This document shows positions 7,914 through 16,139 of a stretch of 64,000 nt of DNA, in pieces (the stretch's first letter is position 1; each line of letters begins with the position of its first letter). Made by a program: the position numbers and the translations under genes. The notes under the pieces were generated by a model, which saw nothing but the letters and a program-made list of their open reading frames with translations, did no database searches and was not told the origin of the DNA. The stretch covers positions 1,054,001 through 1,118,000 of the forward strand of contig NZ_CAMZOK010000002.1 of the NCBI RefSeq assembly GCF_947331465.1, read 5' to 3'. The stretch is from Shimia sp. Alg240-R146. GTDB lineage: Bacteria; Pseudomonadota; Alphaproteobacteria; Rhodobacterales; Rhodobacteraceae.

Positions 7914-9026
7914 TCAATACGGGCCGTCTTCCAACACGCCATCTGCGCTCATTTGCGCGTAAAGCAGCCCCTCGCGCAGCCCGCGATCTGCCACGGACAA
8001 CCGCGTCGTTGGCCAGCAGCGTAACAAAGCCTGCAAAATCGCCGATCCCGACATGATCAATGCGTGCCTGTCCTGCCCGATACGCGGATCATCCTTCCGC
8101 CCTTTCGGACCAAGCTCCAGATAGCCACGGATCACCTTGTCGATCTGATCGCTGGTCATGCGCAACCCATCGACCTTGGTCCGGTCATAGCGCCGCAATC
8201 CCAAATGACTTGCGGCCACGGTTGTGACGGTGCCGGACGTGCCCACGATCTGAAACCCTTCACTGGGCGGTGCGTCTTTATAGGGTGCGAATTCGGCCAG
8301 GTTTTCCTCGAAAAACCAGCTCATCAGGGCAAATCGCGCGGCGTCGTCTTCTACATCGCGAAACTGGTCGCGCAACGTGGCAACGCCGAGCGGTACGCTG
8401 ATCCAGTCTACAACCTTGGCGCCCGGAAACGGGCTGTCGTCGCCGCGAAACCCGCTGTGCAGCCGCATAATCGCCTTTGGGCGGTCGCGGTTGGGCACCG
8501 ACGTAAGATCGATCCACACCAGCTCGGTCGAGCCGCCACCGATGTCCACCACCAACAATTGTTGGGTTTTTGTACTCACCAACGGCGCACAGGATATCAC
8601 CGCCAGACGCGCTTCTTCCTCCGTTGGAATAATCTCCAGCTGCAAGCCTGTCTCGCGCCGCACTTGACGGATGAAATCGCGGCTGTTTTTGGCCCGCCGA
8701 CAGGCTTCCGTGGCGACCAAACGCATGCGTTTGACCTTGTGACGTTTCAATTTCTGCTGACAAATGCGCAACGCCTGAATCGTGCGCCGCATCGACCCAC
8801 GCGACAATCGTCCCGTGGTCTCAAGGCCAGAGCCAAGCTGGACAGACTTGCTGAAGCTGTCCACCACATGAATTTGACTGCCCTTGGGTTGGGCAATCAA
8901 CATGCGACAACTGTTCGTGCCCAGATCAAGCGCGGCATAAAGCGTGCTCGGATCGGGCGGTTTGGGCGCGGGGCTCTCAACCGGTTTCGGGAACGCGCCC
9001 GCACCTTCGGGACGCTTGGGCGCCAT
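7914..9026 (-). CDS. Ppx/GppA family exopolyphosphatase/phosphatase
   Basis: Predicted to hydrolyse polyphosphate or pppGpp. The 370 residues have the ASKHA phosphate-1 motif (ALDLGTNSCRMLI), a second glycine-rich motif (VVDIGGGSTELVW) and the GTSGTVTT motif. The ATG at 9026 has GGAGGG eight bases upstream and is preferred over an earlier in-frame start. A proline-rich N-terminal segment of about 25 residues precedes the catalytic fold. At this length it has only the two ASKHA domains without the long C-terminal extension of E. coli Ppx, so the substrate remains open. Confidence 0.88.
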   Translation of the reverse strand: MAPKRPEGAGAFPKPVESPAPKPPDPSTLYAALDLGTNSCRMLIAQPKGSQIHVVDSFSKSVQLGSGLETTGRLSRGSMRRTIQALRICQQKLKRHKVKRMRLVATEACRRAKNSRDFIRQVRRETGLQLEIIPTEEEARLAVISCAPLVSTKTQQLLVVDIGGGSTELVWIDLTSVPNRDRPKAIMRLHSGFRGDDSPFPGAKVVDWISVPLGVATLRDQFRDVEDDAARFALMSWFFEENLAEFAPYKDAPPSEGFQIVGTSGTVTTVAASHLGLRRYDRTKVDGLRMTSDQIDKVIRGYLELGPKGRKDDPRIGQDRHALIMSGSAILQALLRCWPTTRLSVADRGLREGLLYAQMSADGVLEDGPY

Positions 9027-9275
9027 TTGTAACGCCCTCCATATCGTGTTGGCTTCAACGTAGTGCGTCCCCGACAAGGGCGCAATCCCCTGCCCGCCCG
9101 CATTGCCTCAACTTCTTCATGCAAAAGTTTCAAGCCCCTGCGCCTGTGCACCCTTGCTTTGGGTCGCTACAACGACGTGAGGTCGCGGAAAGCGATCACC
9201 TTGTCGAAAATGAGCCAAATCTGTTGGCGCGACTGACTTACGAATGAATCTACCAACACCGAAGGAATCACTCCT

Positions 9276-9572
9276 ATGCCCGACGTCACCATCGTTTATT
9301 GGCGCGACATCCCAGCCCAGGTCATCGTGGGCAAAGGCCGTCGTGGATCCAAGAAACCGTTGGCCGAGCGCTTTGAACAGGCGATCGACCGCGCGGCGAT
9401 GAAGATTGGGGCCAAGGATGCAGACGCCTATCTTGCCGAATGGCGCAAGGCGACCCCCTATCCGGTTGAGGGAGAGGCGCAGGCCATTTGCGATAGCGAA
9501 GTGGCCCGGCTCGAAGAAGAGTTCGATCAAGAGCGCCTCAAAACGCTGATCGCTAATGAAGGCTGGGCATGA
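9276..9572 (+). CDS. Small conserved protein of the 'virulence factor' (Virulence_fact) family
   Basis: A 98-residue soluble protein starting MPDVTIVYWRDIPAQVIVGK, with an acidic helical C-terminal half. I recognise it as the family labelled 'virulence factor' in databases; that label says nothing about function here. It has AAGGA upstream and is first in a tight unit: its stop overlaps or nearly abuts the MetF-like gene, which is followed ten bases later by the methyl-folate module of methionine synthase. Position argues for a role in C1 or methionine metabolism, for example as an accessory factor of the reductase. That is inference only. Confidence 0.75.
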   Translation: MPDVTIVYWRDIPAQVIVGKGRRGSKKPLAERFEQAIDRAAMKIGAKDADAYLAEWRKATPYPVEGEAQAICDSEVARLEEEFDQERLKTLIANEGWA

Positions 9573-9598
9573 CACGCCCCTCGTTCTGGGAGGCCGCA

Positions 9599-10525
9599 AT
9601 GGCTTTGTTGAATTTTAAGCGTAAGACAGACGATACCACCACCACGTCTCCCGAAATGCAGGCTTTCCTGGAAGGCTACTCCATTGAGGTCATGCCGCGC
9701 ACGGCTTCCAAGGTTGAGGATTTCCGCGCACTTCTGCCGCAGGGCACGCGGGTCTACATCGCCCATATCGAAGGCACCCCGATCGAGGACATGGTCGCCA
9801 CGGCCAAACGCATTGCCGACGAAGGTTATGACGTGATGCCGCATTTCCCAGCGCGCATCATCAAAGATGCTGCCACTTTGGAAAACTGGATTGCGATGTA
9901 CCAAGGCGAGGCCGGTGTGAAACAAGGCCTCATGCTTGCGGGCGGCGTTGCCCAGCCGCACGGTGATTTCTCCGACTCGATGCAGCTTCTGGAAACCGGC
10001 CTGTTTGACAAAGCCGGCTTCACCCGACTGCACGTCGCAGGTCATCCCGAAGGCAATAAAGACATCGACCCGACCGGCGGCACCGCCAACGTCGATGCCG
10101 CACTTCAATGGAAACAGGATTTCTCAAACCGCTCCGACGCGCAAATGGCGCTGGCCACGCAGTTTGCCTTCGAGGCAGGCCCGATCATCGACTGGGCCAA
10201 CGGGGTTAAGGCGGCGGGCATCGATATCCCGATTCACATCGGCATCGCCGGTCCGGCCAAGCTGCAGACCCTGATCAAATTCGCCATCGCATGTGGTGTT
10301 GGTCCGTCCCTCAAAGTGCTGCAAAAACGCGCGATGGATGTCTCCAAACTGCTTTTGCCGTATGAGCCCACCGACGTCCTCACAGAACTCTCGGCTCACA
10401 AGGCCGCAAATCCCGATTTCAACATTGAATCGGTGCATTTCTTCCCGCTTGGCGGCATCAAAACGAATGCCAACTGGGCCATTGAAAACGGTGGTGCCTC
10501 GGCACAGCCCGCCAACGCCAACTAA
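9599..10525 (+). CDS. Methylenetetrahydrofolate reductase-like protein (atypical MetF)
   Basis: Predicted to reduce 5,10-methylene-THF to 5-methyl-THF with FAD, feeding the methyltransferase encoded next. The 308-residue TIM barrel keeps SIEVMPR (the SFEFFPP motif with its catalytic Glu), the AGHPEG loop and the ATQF motif carrying the folate-binding Gln. The expected LRGD loop, whose Asp tunes the flavin in E. coli, reads LAGG. I chose the ATG at 9599 with GGGAGG five bases upstream. An in-frame ATG at 9569 overlaps the preceding stop as ATGA and is a real alternative that adds ten residues. Confidence 0.83.
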   Translation: MALLNFKRKTDDTTTTSPEMQAFLEGYSIEVMPRTASKVEDFRALLPQGTRVYIAHIEGTPIEDMVATAKRIADEGYDVMPHFPARIIKDAATLENWIAMYQGEAGVKQGLMLAGGVAQPHGDFSDSMQLLETGLFDKAGFTRLHVAGHPEGNKDIDPTGGTANVDAALQWKQDFSNRSDAQMALATQFAFEAGPIIDWANGVKAAGIDIPIHIGIAGPAKLQTLIKFAIACGVGPSLKVLQKRAMDVSKLLLPYEPTDVLTELSAHKAANPDFNIESVHFFPLGGIKTNANWAIENGGASAQPANAN

Positions 10526-10534
10526 GGACCGCGC

Positions 10535-11614
10535 ATGACCCGCACAATTATTGAATCCAAGACCAAAACCGCGGTGATGGGCTTTGACCAGCCCTTCACA
10601 GTGATCGGTGAGCGCATCAACCCGACCGGCCGTAAAATCCTGAACGCCGAATTGGAAGCTGGTGATTTCACCCGTGTGCAAGCCGACGCCATCGCGCAGG
10701 TCGCCGCTGGCGCCACCGTGCTCGACATCAACTCCGGTGCGGTTTTCTCTAACAAAATGGCCGAAGATCCGCGCTATGCCGACAACAATTTTGTTGAGCC
10801 AATGCTGATGAAGCAGCTGATCGAAAAAGTGCAGGAAGTCACCGACTGCCCGCTCTGCATCGACAGCTCGGTTCCCGGTGCGCTGGAAAATGGCCTCGCT
10901 GCTGCCGAAGGCCGCCCGCTGCTGAATTCGGTCACAGGCGAAGAAGAGCGCCTTGAGCTGGTTTTGCCGCTGGTCAAAAAATACAACGTGCCTGTTGTGG
11001 CGATTTCCAACGACGACACAGGTATCTCAGAAGATCCTGACGTGCGCTTTGCCGTCGCCAAAAAGATCGTTGAACGCGCCGCTGACTTTGGCATTCCTGC
11101 GCATGACATCGTGGTTGACCCGCTGGTGATGCCGATTGGTGCAATGGGCACCGCCGGTTTGCAGGTCTTCACCCTTGTGCGGCGCCTTCGCGAAGAACTC
11201 GGTGTGAACACCACATGTGGCGCGTCCAACATCTCCTTTGGCCTGCCCAACCGCCACGGCATCAACAACGCCTTCCTGCCCATGGCCATGGGCGCAGGCA
11301 TGACGTCTGCGATCATGAACCCGGTTGCCATTCCGGTCGGGCCCAAAAAACTGGCGGAAAAACGTGCCGAAATCGAAGCGGCGGGCATCGTGATCCCTGA
11401 CGGCATGGACGACGAAACCATCTGTCGACTGTTTGGCATCGGCTCGACCAAATCCCGCGCAGGTAAGGAAATGGAGGCCATCCGGGCCGCCAACTTCCTG
11501 ACCAACAACGACGACTCCGGCGCGGAGTGGATCCGCACCAACAAGCCACCGTCAGCGGATGGAGAGTCCGGTGGTCGGGGTGGTCGTCGCGGCAGCCGCC
11601 GTCGTCGCGCATAA
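10535..11614 (+). CDS. Methyltetrahydrofolate-binding (pterin) module of a split methionine synthase
   Basis: Homologue of the pterin-binding domain of MetH and of methyl-THF:corrinoid methyltransferases. It moves the methyl group from 5-methyl-THF to a cobalamin carrier. The 359-residue barrel has ERINPTGRK (near 27), VLDINSGA, IDSSVPGALE, SNDDTGI and GASNISFGLPNRH. The last 15 residues are almost all Gly, Ser and Arg (GGRGGRRGSRRRRA), absent from classical family members. No homocysteine or B12 domain is attached; these are encoded at 32535 and 36530. It is the last gene of the operon, before a strong terminator. Confidence 0.88.
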   Translation: MTRTIIESKTKTAVMGFDQPFTVIGERINPTGRKILNAELEAGDFTRVQADAIAQVAAGATVLDINSGAVFSNKMAEDPRYADNNFVEPMLMKQLIEKVQEVTDCPLCIDSSVPGALENGLAAAEGRPLLNSVTGEEERLELVLPLVKKYNVPVVAISNDDTGISEDPDVRFAVAKKIVERAADFGIPAHDIVVDPLVMPIGAMGTAGLQVFTLVRRLREELGVNTTCGASNISFGLPNRHGINNAFLPMAMGAGMTSAIMNPVAIPVGPKKLAEKRAEIEAAGIVIPDGMDDETICRLFGIGSTKSRAGKEMEAIRAANFLTNNDDSGAEWIRTNKPPSADGESGGRGGRRGSRRRRA

Positions 11615-11642
11615 GCTCTAGCCGAAACTTTCTAAACAAATT

Positions 11643-11680
11643 CGGGCCAGGCTTTGATTTCCAAAGCCTGGCCCGTTTTA
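11643..11680 (+). terminator. Intrinsic terminator of the MetF/pterin-module operon
   Basis: Perfect 14-bp stem (11643-11656 with 11662-11675), five-base loop, then TTTTA. It lies 28 bases after the operon's last stop and before the converging acyl-CoA ligase gene. Confidence 0.9.
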
Positions 11681-11706
11681 GGTGATCACTTAAAAACTAG
11701 CTGGCA

Positions 11707-13305
11707 TTAGCCCCGTTTCTTCAAGTGCCGGAAATCATGTGCCTGAGCGGTCGGATCTTCGCCTTCTGCAAACATCGCGTGTTTCTGCACCTTCTGTGTG
11801 CCGGTCACCGGCACCTCGGGCACAAACCGCAACCATCCCGGCGCTTTGAAATAAGCCAACCGCTCAAAACAGTGGTCATACAGAGCTTGCGCCGCGGCCG
11901 CATCGTCATCGTGAATACACTGTACACAGGCCATGACCTCTTCGTCGCGCATGTCATCCTGCACGGCAATCACGGCCACGCGTTCCACATTTGGATGGTC
12001 TTGCAAACACGCCTCAATCTCGGCGGCGGCAATGTTTTCACCCGACCGGCGAATGATGTTCTTCTTCCGATCAACGAAATAGATCATGTCTGTATCGTCC
12101 ATCGTCACCGTATCGCCGGTATGAAACCATCCGCCCTTCCACGCCTCTTCAGTCACCTCCGGCAGATTCAAATAGCCGGAAAAGGCGCCCCGACGCGGTG
12201 TCTCAGCACTGTAACGGATGACCATCTCACCGGGCATTCCGGGCGCAACCTCATTGTCATCGCCATCCACAACCCGCACATCAAGCCCCAGCATCGGTCG
12301 GCCAATCGCGCGCGTGTCGATGCTGCGGGGCTCCTCATAATCGCCCAGTATCCTGCACATCTCTGACATGCCCCAAACCTCAATCAGCGGAAATCCGAAC
12401 CGCTCTTCAAAGGGGCGATGCAGTGTCGGCTCGACACCTGCGCCAACCGCGAACTGAATTTTATGTTTCTTTTCATATTCATCCGGCTCTCTGTTCATCA
12501 GCGCGGGGATGACAATTCCAAGATAGTGCGCAGCCGTCGCACCGGTTTCGACAATCTCGCGCCACCACGACCGGGCGCTGAAACGCTCCGGCATGATCTG
12601 CGCAGACCCGCTTTCGACAACGGCCAAAAACAACAGAATCGCCGCATTCACATGAAACAACGGCAGCGGGCAATAAACCCGCGTGACCCCTGCCTCAAAT
12701 CTGATCAACCCACCGCGTCCCGCATACCATTGGCCCATCTCGACCTCGTATCCGTGGCTCAGGATACAGCCCTTTGGCCGCCCTGTTGTACCGGACGTGT
12801 AGATCAGACTGGCTTCTGTTTCGCCGGTGACCGGCTGGTCGGCTTTTGGTGGCGTGATGGCCGCCGCTGGAAATGCCGTTTCATCACCACTGTCGACAAC
12901 CGGAACGGATAATCCCGACTCCACCACACTGGCATCCATCAACTCGCGCAACTCCGGCGTTGAAATCGCCAGCACAGACTGGCTGTCTTCCAGCAAATAG
13001 GCGACCTCGGCCGGGCGATAGTCCGGATTGACCGGCACCCACGAAATCCCCAACCGCGCCAGCGCCAGCTTCCAGACCATCATCTCTGGCTGGTTGCCCA
13101 ACAACACCGCGATCCGGTGCCCATGGCCATAGCCCGCCGCATGCAACCGCTCACACAGCGCATCAACCCGCTGCGCCACATCCCGATAGCGCCACGCCAC
13201 GCCGGATGGATGGTACGACCGCTGGGCATCCGCTGGCACAACAATCAATTCCTGATCCGCAAATACGTCGCTGCGTGCCACGAACAAGGCGTCAATGGTC
13301 TTCAT
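11707..13305 (-). CDS. AMP-dependent acyl-CoA synthetase/ligase
   Basis: ANL-superfamily enzyme that activates a carboxylate through an acyl-AMP to the CoA thioester. The 532 residues from the ATG at 13305 include the P-loop LIYTSGTTGRPKG, VWGMSEM (motif A5), the hinge region GWFHTGDTVTMD/FVDRKKNIIRRSGENI, and the C-terminal catalytic lysine in VPVTGTQKVQK. GGGAAG precedes the ATG. The overall pattern resembles the crotonobetaine/carnitine-CoA ligase-like group, but the substrate cannot be read from sequence. It is divergent from the cardiolipin synthase gene, with 99 bases between starts. Confidence 0.88.
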   Translation of the reverse strand: MKTIDALFVARSDVFADQELIVVPADAQRSYHPSGVAWRYRDVAQRVDALCERLHAAGYGHGHRIAVLLGNQPEMMVWKLALARLGISWVPVNPDYRPAEVAYLLEDSQSVLAISTPELRELMDASVVESGLSVPVVDSGDETAFPAAAITPPKADQPVTGETEASLIYTSGTTGRPKGCILSHGYEVEMGQWYAGRGGLIRFEAGVTRVYCPLPLFHVNAAILLFLAVVESGSAQIMPERFSARSWWREIVETGATAAHYLGIVIPALMNREPDEYEKKHKIQFAVGAGVEPTLHRPFEERFGFPLIEVWGMSEMCRILGDYEEPRSIDTRAIGRPMLGLDVRVVDGDDNEVAPGMPGEMVIRYSAETPRRGAFSGYLNLPEVTEEAWKGGWFHTGDTVTMDDTDMIYFVDRKKNIIRRSGENIAAAEIEACLQDHPNVERVAVIAVQDDMRDEEVMACVQCIHDDDAAAAQALYDHCFERLAYFKAPGWLRFVPEVPVTGTQKVQKHAMFAEGEDPTAQAHDFRHLKKRG

Positions 13306-13404
13306 AAAGCTTCCCTCTCTCCCCAATTGTCGCCACAGTATATTTGTCGGCAGCACAGTCAAACGCATCCATGGCTGCCGCTCACGCAACAAAGGCGCCT
13401 TTCC

Positions 13405-14811
13405 GTGATCACCTTCTCCCTTCTGTTTTTTATTCTTCTGGAGACTCTCGCGGTTCTGTTTGCTTTCCGCGCCCTTTCAGCCTCCCGCACGCCACAAGGC
13501 GCTGTCGCTTGGGTGGTTTTCCTGATCTCAGCGCCTTATTTCGCCGTGGGGGCTTATCTGTTTCTCGGCCATTCCAAGGTGCGCGGCTATGTGACGGCGC
13601 GACGAGACAGCAATGTTGCCCAATCCATCGAGGCCGTCCGCCTGAAGTTGCCGCCAAAACCCACGGCGCAAACCCGAGATGCCAAACTGTTTGAAACCAT
13701 CGCCGCCAATCCCGTGCTGTCGGGAAATGCCATTGATCTGCTGATCGATGGCGAAGAAACCTTTGACGCCATCTTCGCCGCACTTGATGCCGCGCATTCC
13801 TATATTCTAATTCAGTTCTACATCGTGCGCGACGACCCCATCGGCCAAACGCTTGCCAGCCATCTAAAAGCGGCCGCAAAACGTGGCGTGTCGGTGCGGT
13901 TTCTTTACGATTCTGTTGGCTGTTCGCGTTTGTCGCGCCGCTACATCAGCGATCTCACCGAAGCCGGTGTACAAATACTCGACACCAATGCGTTGCGCGG
14001 ACCAACCAAACGCTTTCAGCTCAATTTTCGCAATCACCGCAAGACGTTGGTTGTCGATGGCCAAGTCGGCTTTACCGGCGGCTTGAATGTGGGTGAGGAA
14101 TACATGGGGCGCAATGAACACTTTGGCCTGTGGCGCGACACCCATTGCCAACTCAAAGGCCCGATGGTGCAGCAGCTGCAAATGATCTTCGCCGAAGACT
14201 GGCATTGGGCGACGCAAGAAAACCTGATCGGCGACTTGAACTGGGTCCTGGATGTACAGCCGGCTGATCAGGACGGGTTGATCCTCGCCGCCGGCCCCGC
14301 CGACGTGATGGACACCGGCAACCTTTACTTCAACGGTTGCATCGCCGCGGCACAAGATCGCCTGTGGATCGCGTCTCCCTATTTTGTGCCCGACGCCGAC
14401 ATCGTCACCGCTCTCCAGATGGCAGCCCTCAAAGGCATCGACGTGCGTATCCTGCTGCCCGCCAAAGCCGATCACTGGATCACATGGCTGGCGGCGTTTG
14501 CGTTTTTTGACGAACTTCGCGCCGCAGGGGTCGCGTTCTACACCTATGAACAAGGCTTCATGCACCAAAAATGCGTGCTTGTGGACGACACAATTGCCTC
14601 CATCGGCACGCTCAACCTCGACAGCCGGTCGTGTCGTTTGAATTTTGAACAAACCGCAATTGTGTTCGACACCGCAGCCGCCCACGACCTTGAAACCATG
14701 TTTGAGGATGATTTCTCGCGCAGCCTCAAGTTCACAACGCCGCTGCACCAGCAACCTTTGTGGGTGCGTGTTTTGTCGCCGGTTGCTCGGTTGTTTGCTC
14801 CTGTCTTATGA
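13405..14811 (+). CDS. cls: Cardiolipin synthase (phospholipase D family)
   Basis: Makes cardiolipin from phosphatidylglycerol at the inner membrane. I start it at GTG 13405 because the two N-terminal membrane segments of the family (FSLLFFILLETLAVLFAFRA and a second ending near residue 55) follow at once; this gives 468 residues. Two HKD motifs are intact: HRKTLVVDG and HQKCVLVDD, each followed by the usual Gly/Asn context (GFTGGLNVGEEYMG and SIGTLNLDSRS). The end overlaps the converging BrkB-family gene by six bases. Confidence 0.92.
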   Translation: MITFSLLFFILLETLAVLFAFRALSASRTPQGAVAWVVFLISAPYFAVGAYLFLGHSKVRGYVTARRDSNVAQSIEAVRLKLPPKPTAQTRDAKLFETIAANPVLSGNAIDLLIDGEETFDAIFAALDAAHSYILIQFYIVRDDPIGQTLASHLKAAAKRGVSVRFLYDSVGCSRLSRRYISDLTEAGVQILDTNALRGPTKRFQLNFRNHRKTLVVDGQVGFTGGLNVGEEYMGRNEHFGLWRDTHCQLKGPMVQQLQMIFAEDWHWATQENLIGDLNWVLDVQPADQDGLILAAGPADVMDTGNLYFNGCIAAAQDRLWIASPYFVPDADIVTALQMAALKGIDVRILLPAKADHWITWLAAFAFFDELRAAGVAFYTYEQGFMHQKCVLVDDTIASIGTLNLDSRSCRLNFEQTAIVFDTAAAHDLETMFEDDFSRSLKFTTPLHQQPLWVRVLSPVARLFAPVL

Positions 14812-15639
14812 ACGAGCTTCAGCGCCGCGATGGGCCATCAAGCGACCATTGAATTCCGCGCCAAACACAAAGATTGCGCTCATCACATAAAGAAACACCA
14901 GCACCGACATGATCCCAGCCAATCCGGCATAGGTCACGGAATAGGTCGAAAAATTGCTGATATAAAAGGCAAACCCCTGAGAGGCACCGATCCAAAGAGC
15001 CACCGTCAAAACCACCCCCGGGGCCACATCCCGAAAGTGGTGTTTTACCCCCGGCAACCAGCGGTGGCAGGCATAGAGAAAGAACAACAAAAGCCCAATC
15101 GTGATTGCACTCCGAAACTGATCGTTACTCAAAATCGACTGCGTCAACCACGGCACCAAGTCCTCAAAATACAGCAGAGCCAGTGGGACCCCGACGCTCA
15201 GCATACCTGCGGATAGGATCATAACCGTGCCAACCACGACAAATACCAACGCCAAAAGACGCACATGCCAAAACGGTCGCGGGTCGGTGTCGCGATAAGC
15301 TTCTGTGACCACCACACGGACCGCGTCAACGCCATTGGTGGCAAACACAATCGACAGCAACGCGCCAAAGGTCAAAGATCCGGCGCCCGATTGCAGGACC
15401 GCGCGCAATTCCCGCTCAATCGGGCTGACGATTTCTGGGGGCCAATACCCCAGAACAAAATCAATCAGCATATCCACGTCCGCGGCGCGACTGAACACCG
15501 CCGCCAGCGACAAGGCAAAAATGCAAAACGGGAACAACGCAAACATGAACGACAACGCCAGATGCGAACTGCGGACGAATCCGCCTTTGCGCTGAAACTG
15601 GTCAAACGCTTCCCCCAGTATCTGAAAAAAGAACTGCAT
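14806..15639 (-). CDS. YihY/BrkB family inner-membrane protein
   Basis: Polytopic membrane protein of 277 residues with about six hydrophobic segments. These include LALSFMFALFPFCIFALSLA near the start and VVLTVALWIGASQGFAFYIS late. It has the family pattern of a short amphipathic N-terminus and a small cytoplasmic tail. The family was once called ribonuclease BN, a misattribution; the real function is unknown. It converges on cls, and both act in or on the membrane. Confidence 0.87.
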   Translation of the reverse strand: MQFFFQILGEAFDQFQRKGGFVRSSHLALSFMFALFPFCIFALSLAAVFSRAADVDMLIDFVLGYWPPEIVSPIERELRAVLQSGAGSLTFGALLSIVFATNGVDAVRVVVTEAYRDTDPRPFWHVRLLALVFVVVGTVMILSAGMLSVGVPLALLYFEDLVPWLTQSILSNDQFRSAITIGLLLFFLYACHRWLPGVKHHFRDVAPGVVLTVALWIGASQGFAFYISNFSTYSVTYAGLAGIMSVLVFLYVMSAIFVFGAEFNGRLMAHRGAEARS

Positions 15640-15864
15640 TTTTGCCCCTGATCATTTGGCTCAATTAGGCGGCAGCCCGCCCTTGAGGTCAACCCGCCCC
15701 CGCCGCGAAAAAAACCCACTCCGGCTGTGGTTTTGATCAAGGGCTCGCATCAGTTTTGCGGTCGAAACACCAATATTCTAGGCGAAACTTCGCCTTTTCG
15801 CTGATTTCGGCGCGAACATCCGCCGTTTGGCAGAAAATCACAAAAAACTGCAGGAAACTCTCAA

Positions 15865-15890
15865 TTGAATCGACGAAAAAAACCCTATTT
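15865..15890 (+). promoter_or_regulatory. Heat-shock sigma (RpoH-like) promoter candidate
   Basis: TTGAAT (15865-15870), a 12-base A-rich spacer and CCCTATTT (15883-15890) resemble the RpoH consensus (TTGAA, then CCCATAT). It points at the CCTCCTCCC hairpin, with a start expected near 15897. It lies inside an inverted repeat (ACTCTCAA/TTGAGAGT), which may be an operator or coincidence. Confidence 0.45.
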
Positions 15891-15896
15891 GAGAGT

Positions 15897-16084
15897 CATG
15901 CAAGGACGCATTCCTGTCCTTTGCCGAAGTTGATCAGGGTCGTCCATCCCTCCTCCCTCCCTCCCCCCAGGGCGATTCTGATCTCCGCACCCGTTAGCCT
16001 TGGCGGGACAGCGGACCGCAGGCAGGTCTGCCTGATCACTCACGGAAATCAAGGCTAGCGCCGACCTCTTCGGTCGGCGCTTTC
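15897..16084 (+). ncRNA. Candidate cuckoo/CcsR-like small RNA with an anti-Shine-Dalgarno loop
   Basis: A 14-bp stem (15932-15945 with 15970-15983; two central G-U pairs and one near the loop) encloses a 24-base pyrimidine loop containing CCTCCTCCC at 15949-15957. Such loops define the cuckoo/CcsR sRNAs of Rhodobacterales and Rhizobiales, which are stress-induced and could pair with ribosome-binding sites. A second fold follows: an 8-bp outer stem at 15995-16002/16050-16057 with an inner CAGGCA/TGCCTG hairpin. A GC-rich terminator ends it. Length from the predicted start is about 185 nt. Family members usually carry the motif in tandem hairpins; only one is seen here. The 5' end is inferred from the promoter. 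Confidence 0.6.
16057..16084 (+). terminator. Intrinsic terminator of the candidate sRNA
   Basis: Perfect 10-bp stem (16057-16066 with 16072-16081), five-base loop, then a short T-rich run (TTCAATT). It lies 59 bases before the next gene. Confidence 0.65.
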
Positions 16085-16139
16085 AATTCCCGCACCGCCA
16101 TGCCGGTGCCGTTGCACTCAAACTGACAAGGCCTCAGCG

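Larger units (their letters stand above)
15640..16139. other. 500-base intergenic region holding a candidate sRNA
   Basis: No protein-coding frame is convincing. The region contains an 8-bp inverted repeat (15857-15864 and 15889-15896), a heat-shock-like promoter, a long stem with a pyrimidine-rich loop, a second fold and a terminator. These parts are described separately. The first 200 bases upstream of the BrkB gene show A/T-rich stretches but no assigned element. Confidence 0.6.

Noticed and set aside
9078-9275. Riboswitch upstream of the MetF operon
   Set aside because: I searched by eye for cobalamin, SAM-II and THF-type cores and found no convincing match.
15756-16058. Possible 100-codon protein in the sRNA region
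   Set aside because: It runs through the promoter, stem and second fold, has poor composition and no ribosome-binding site. The RNA structure explains the region better.
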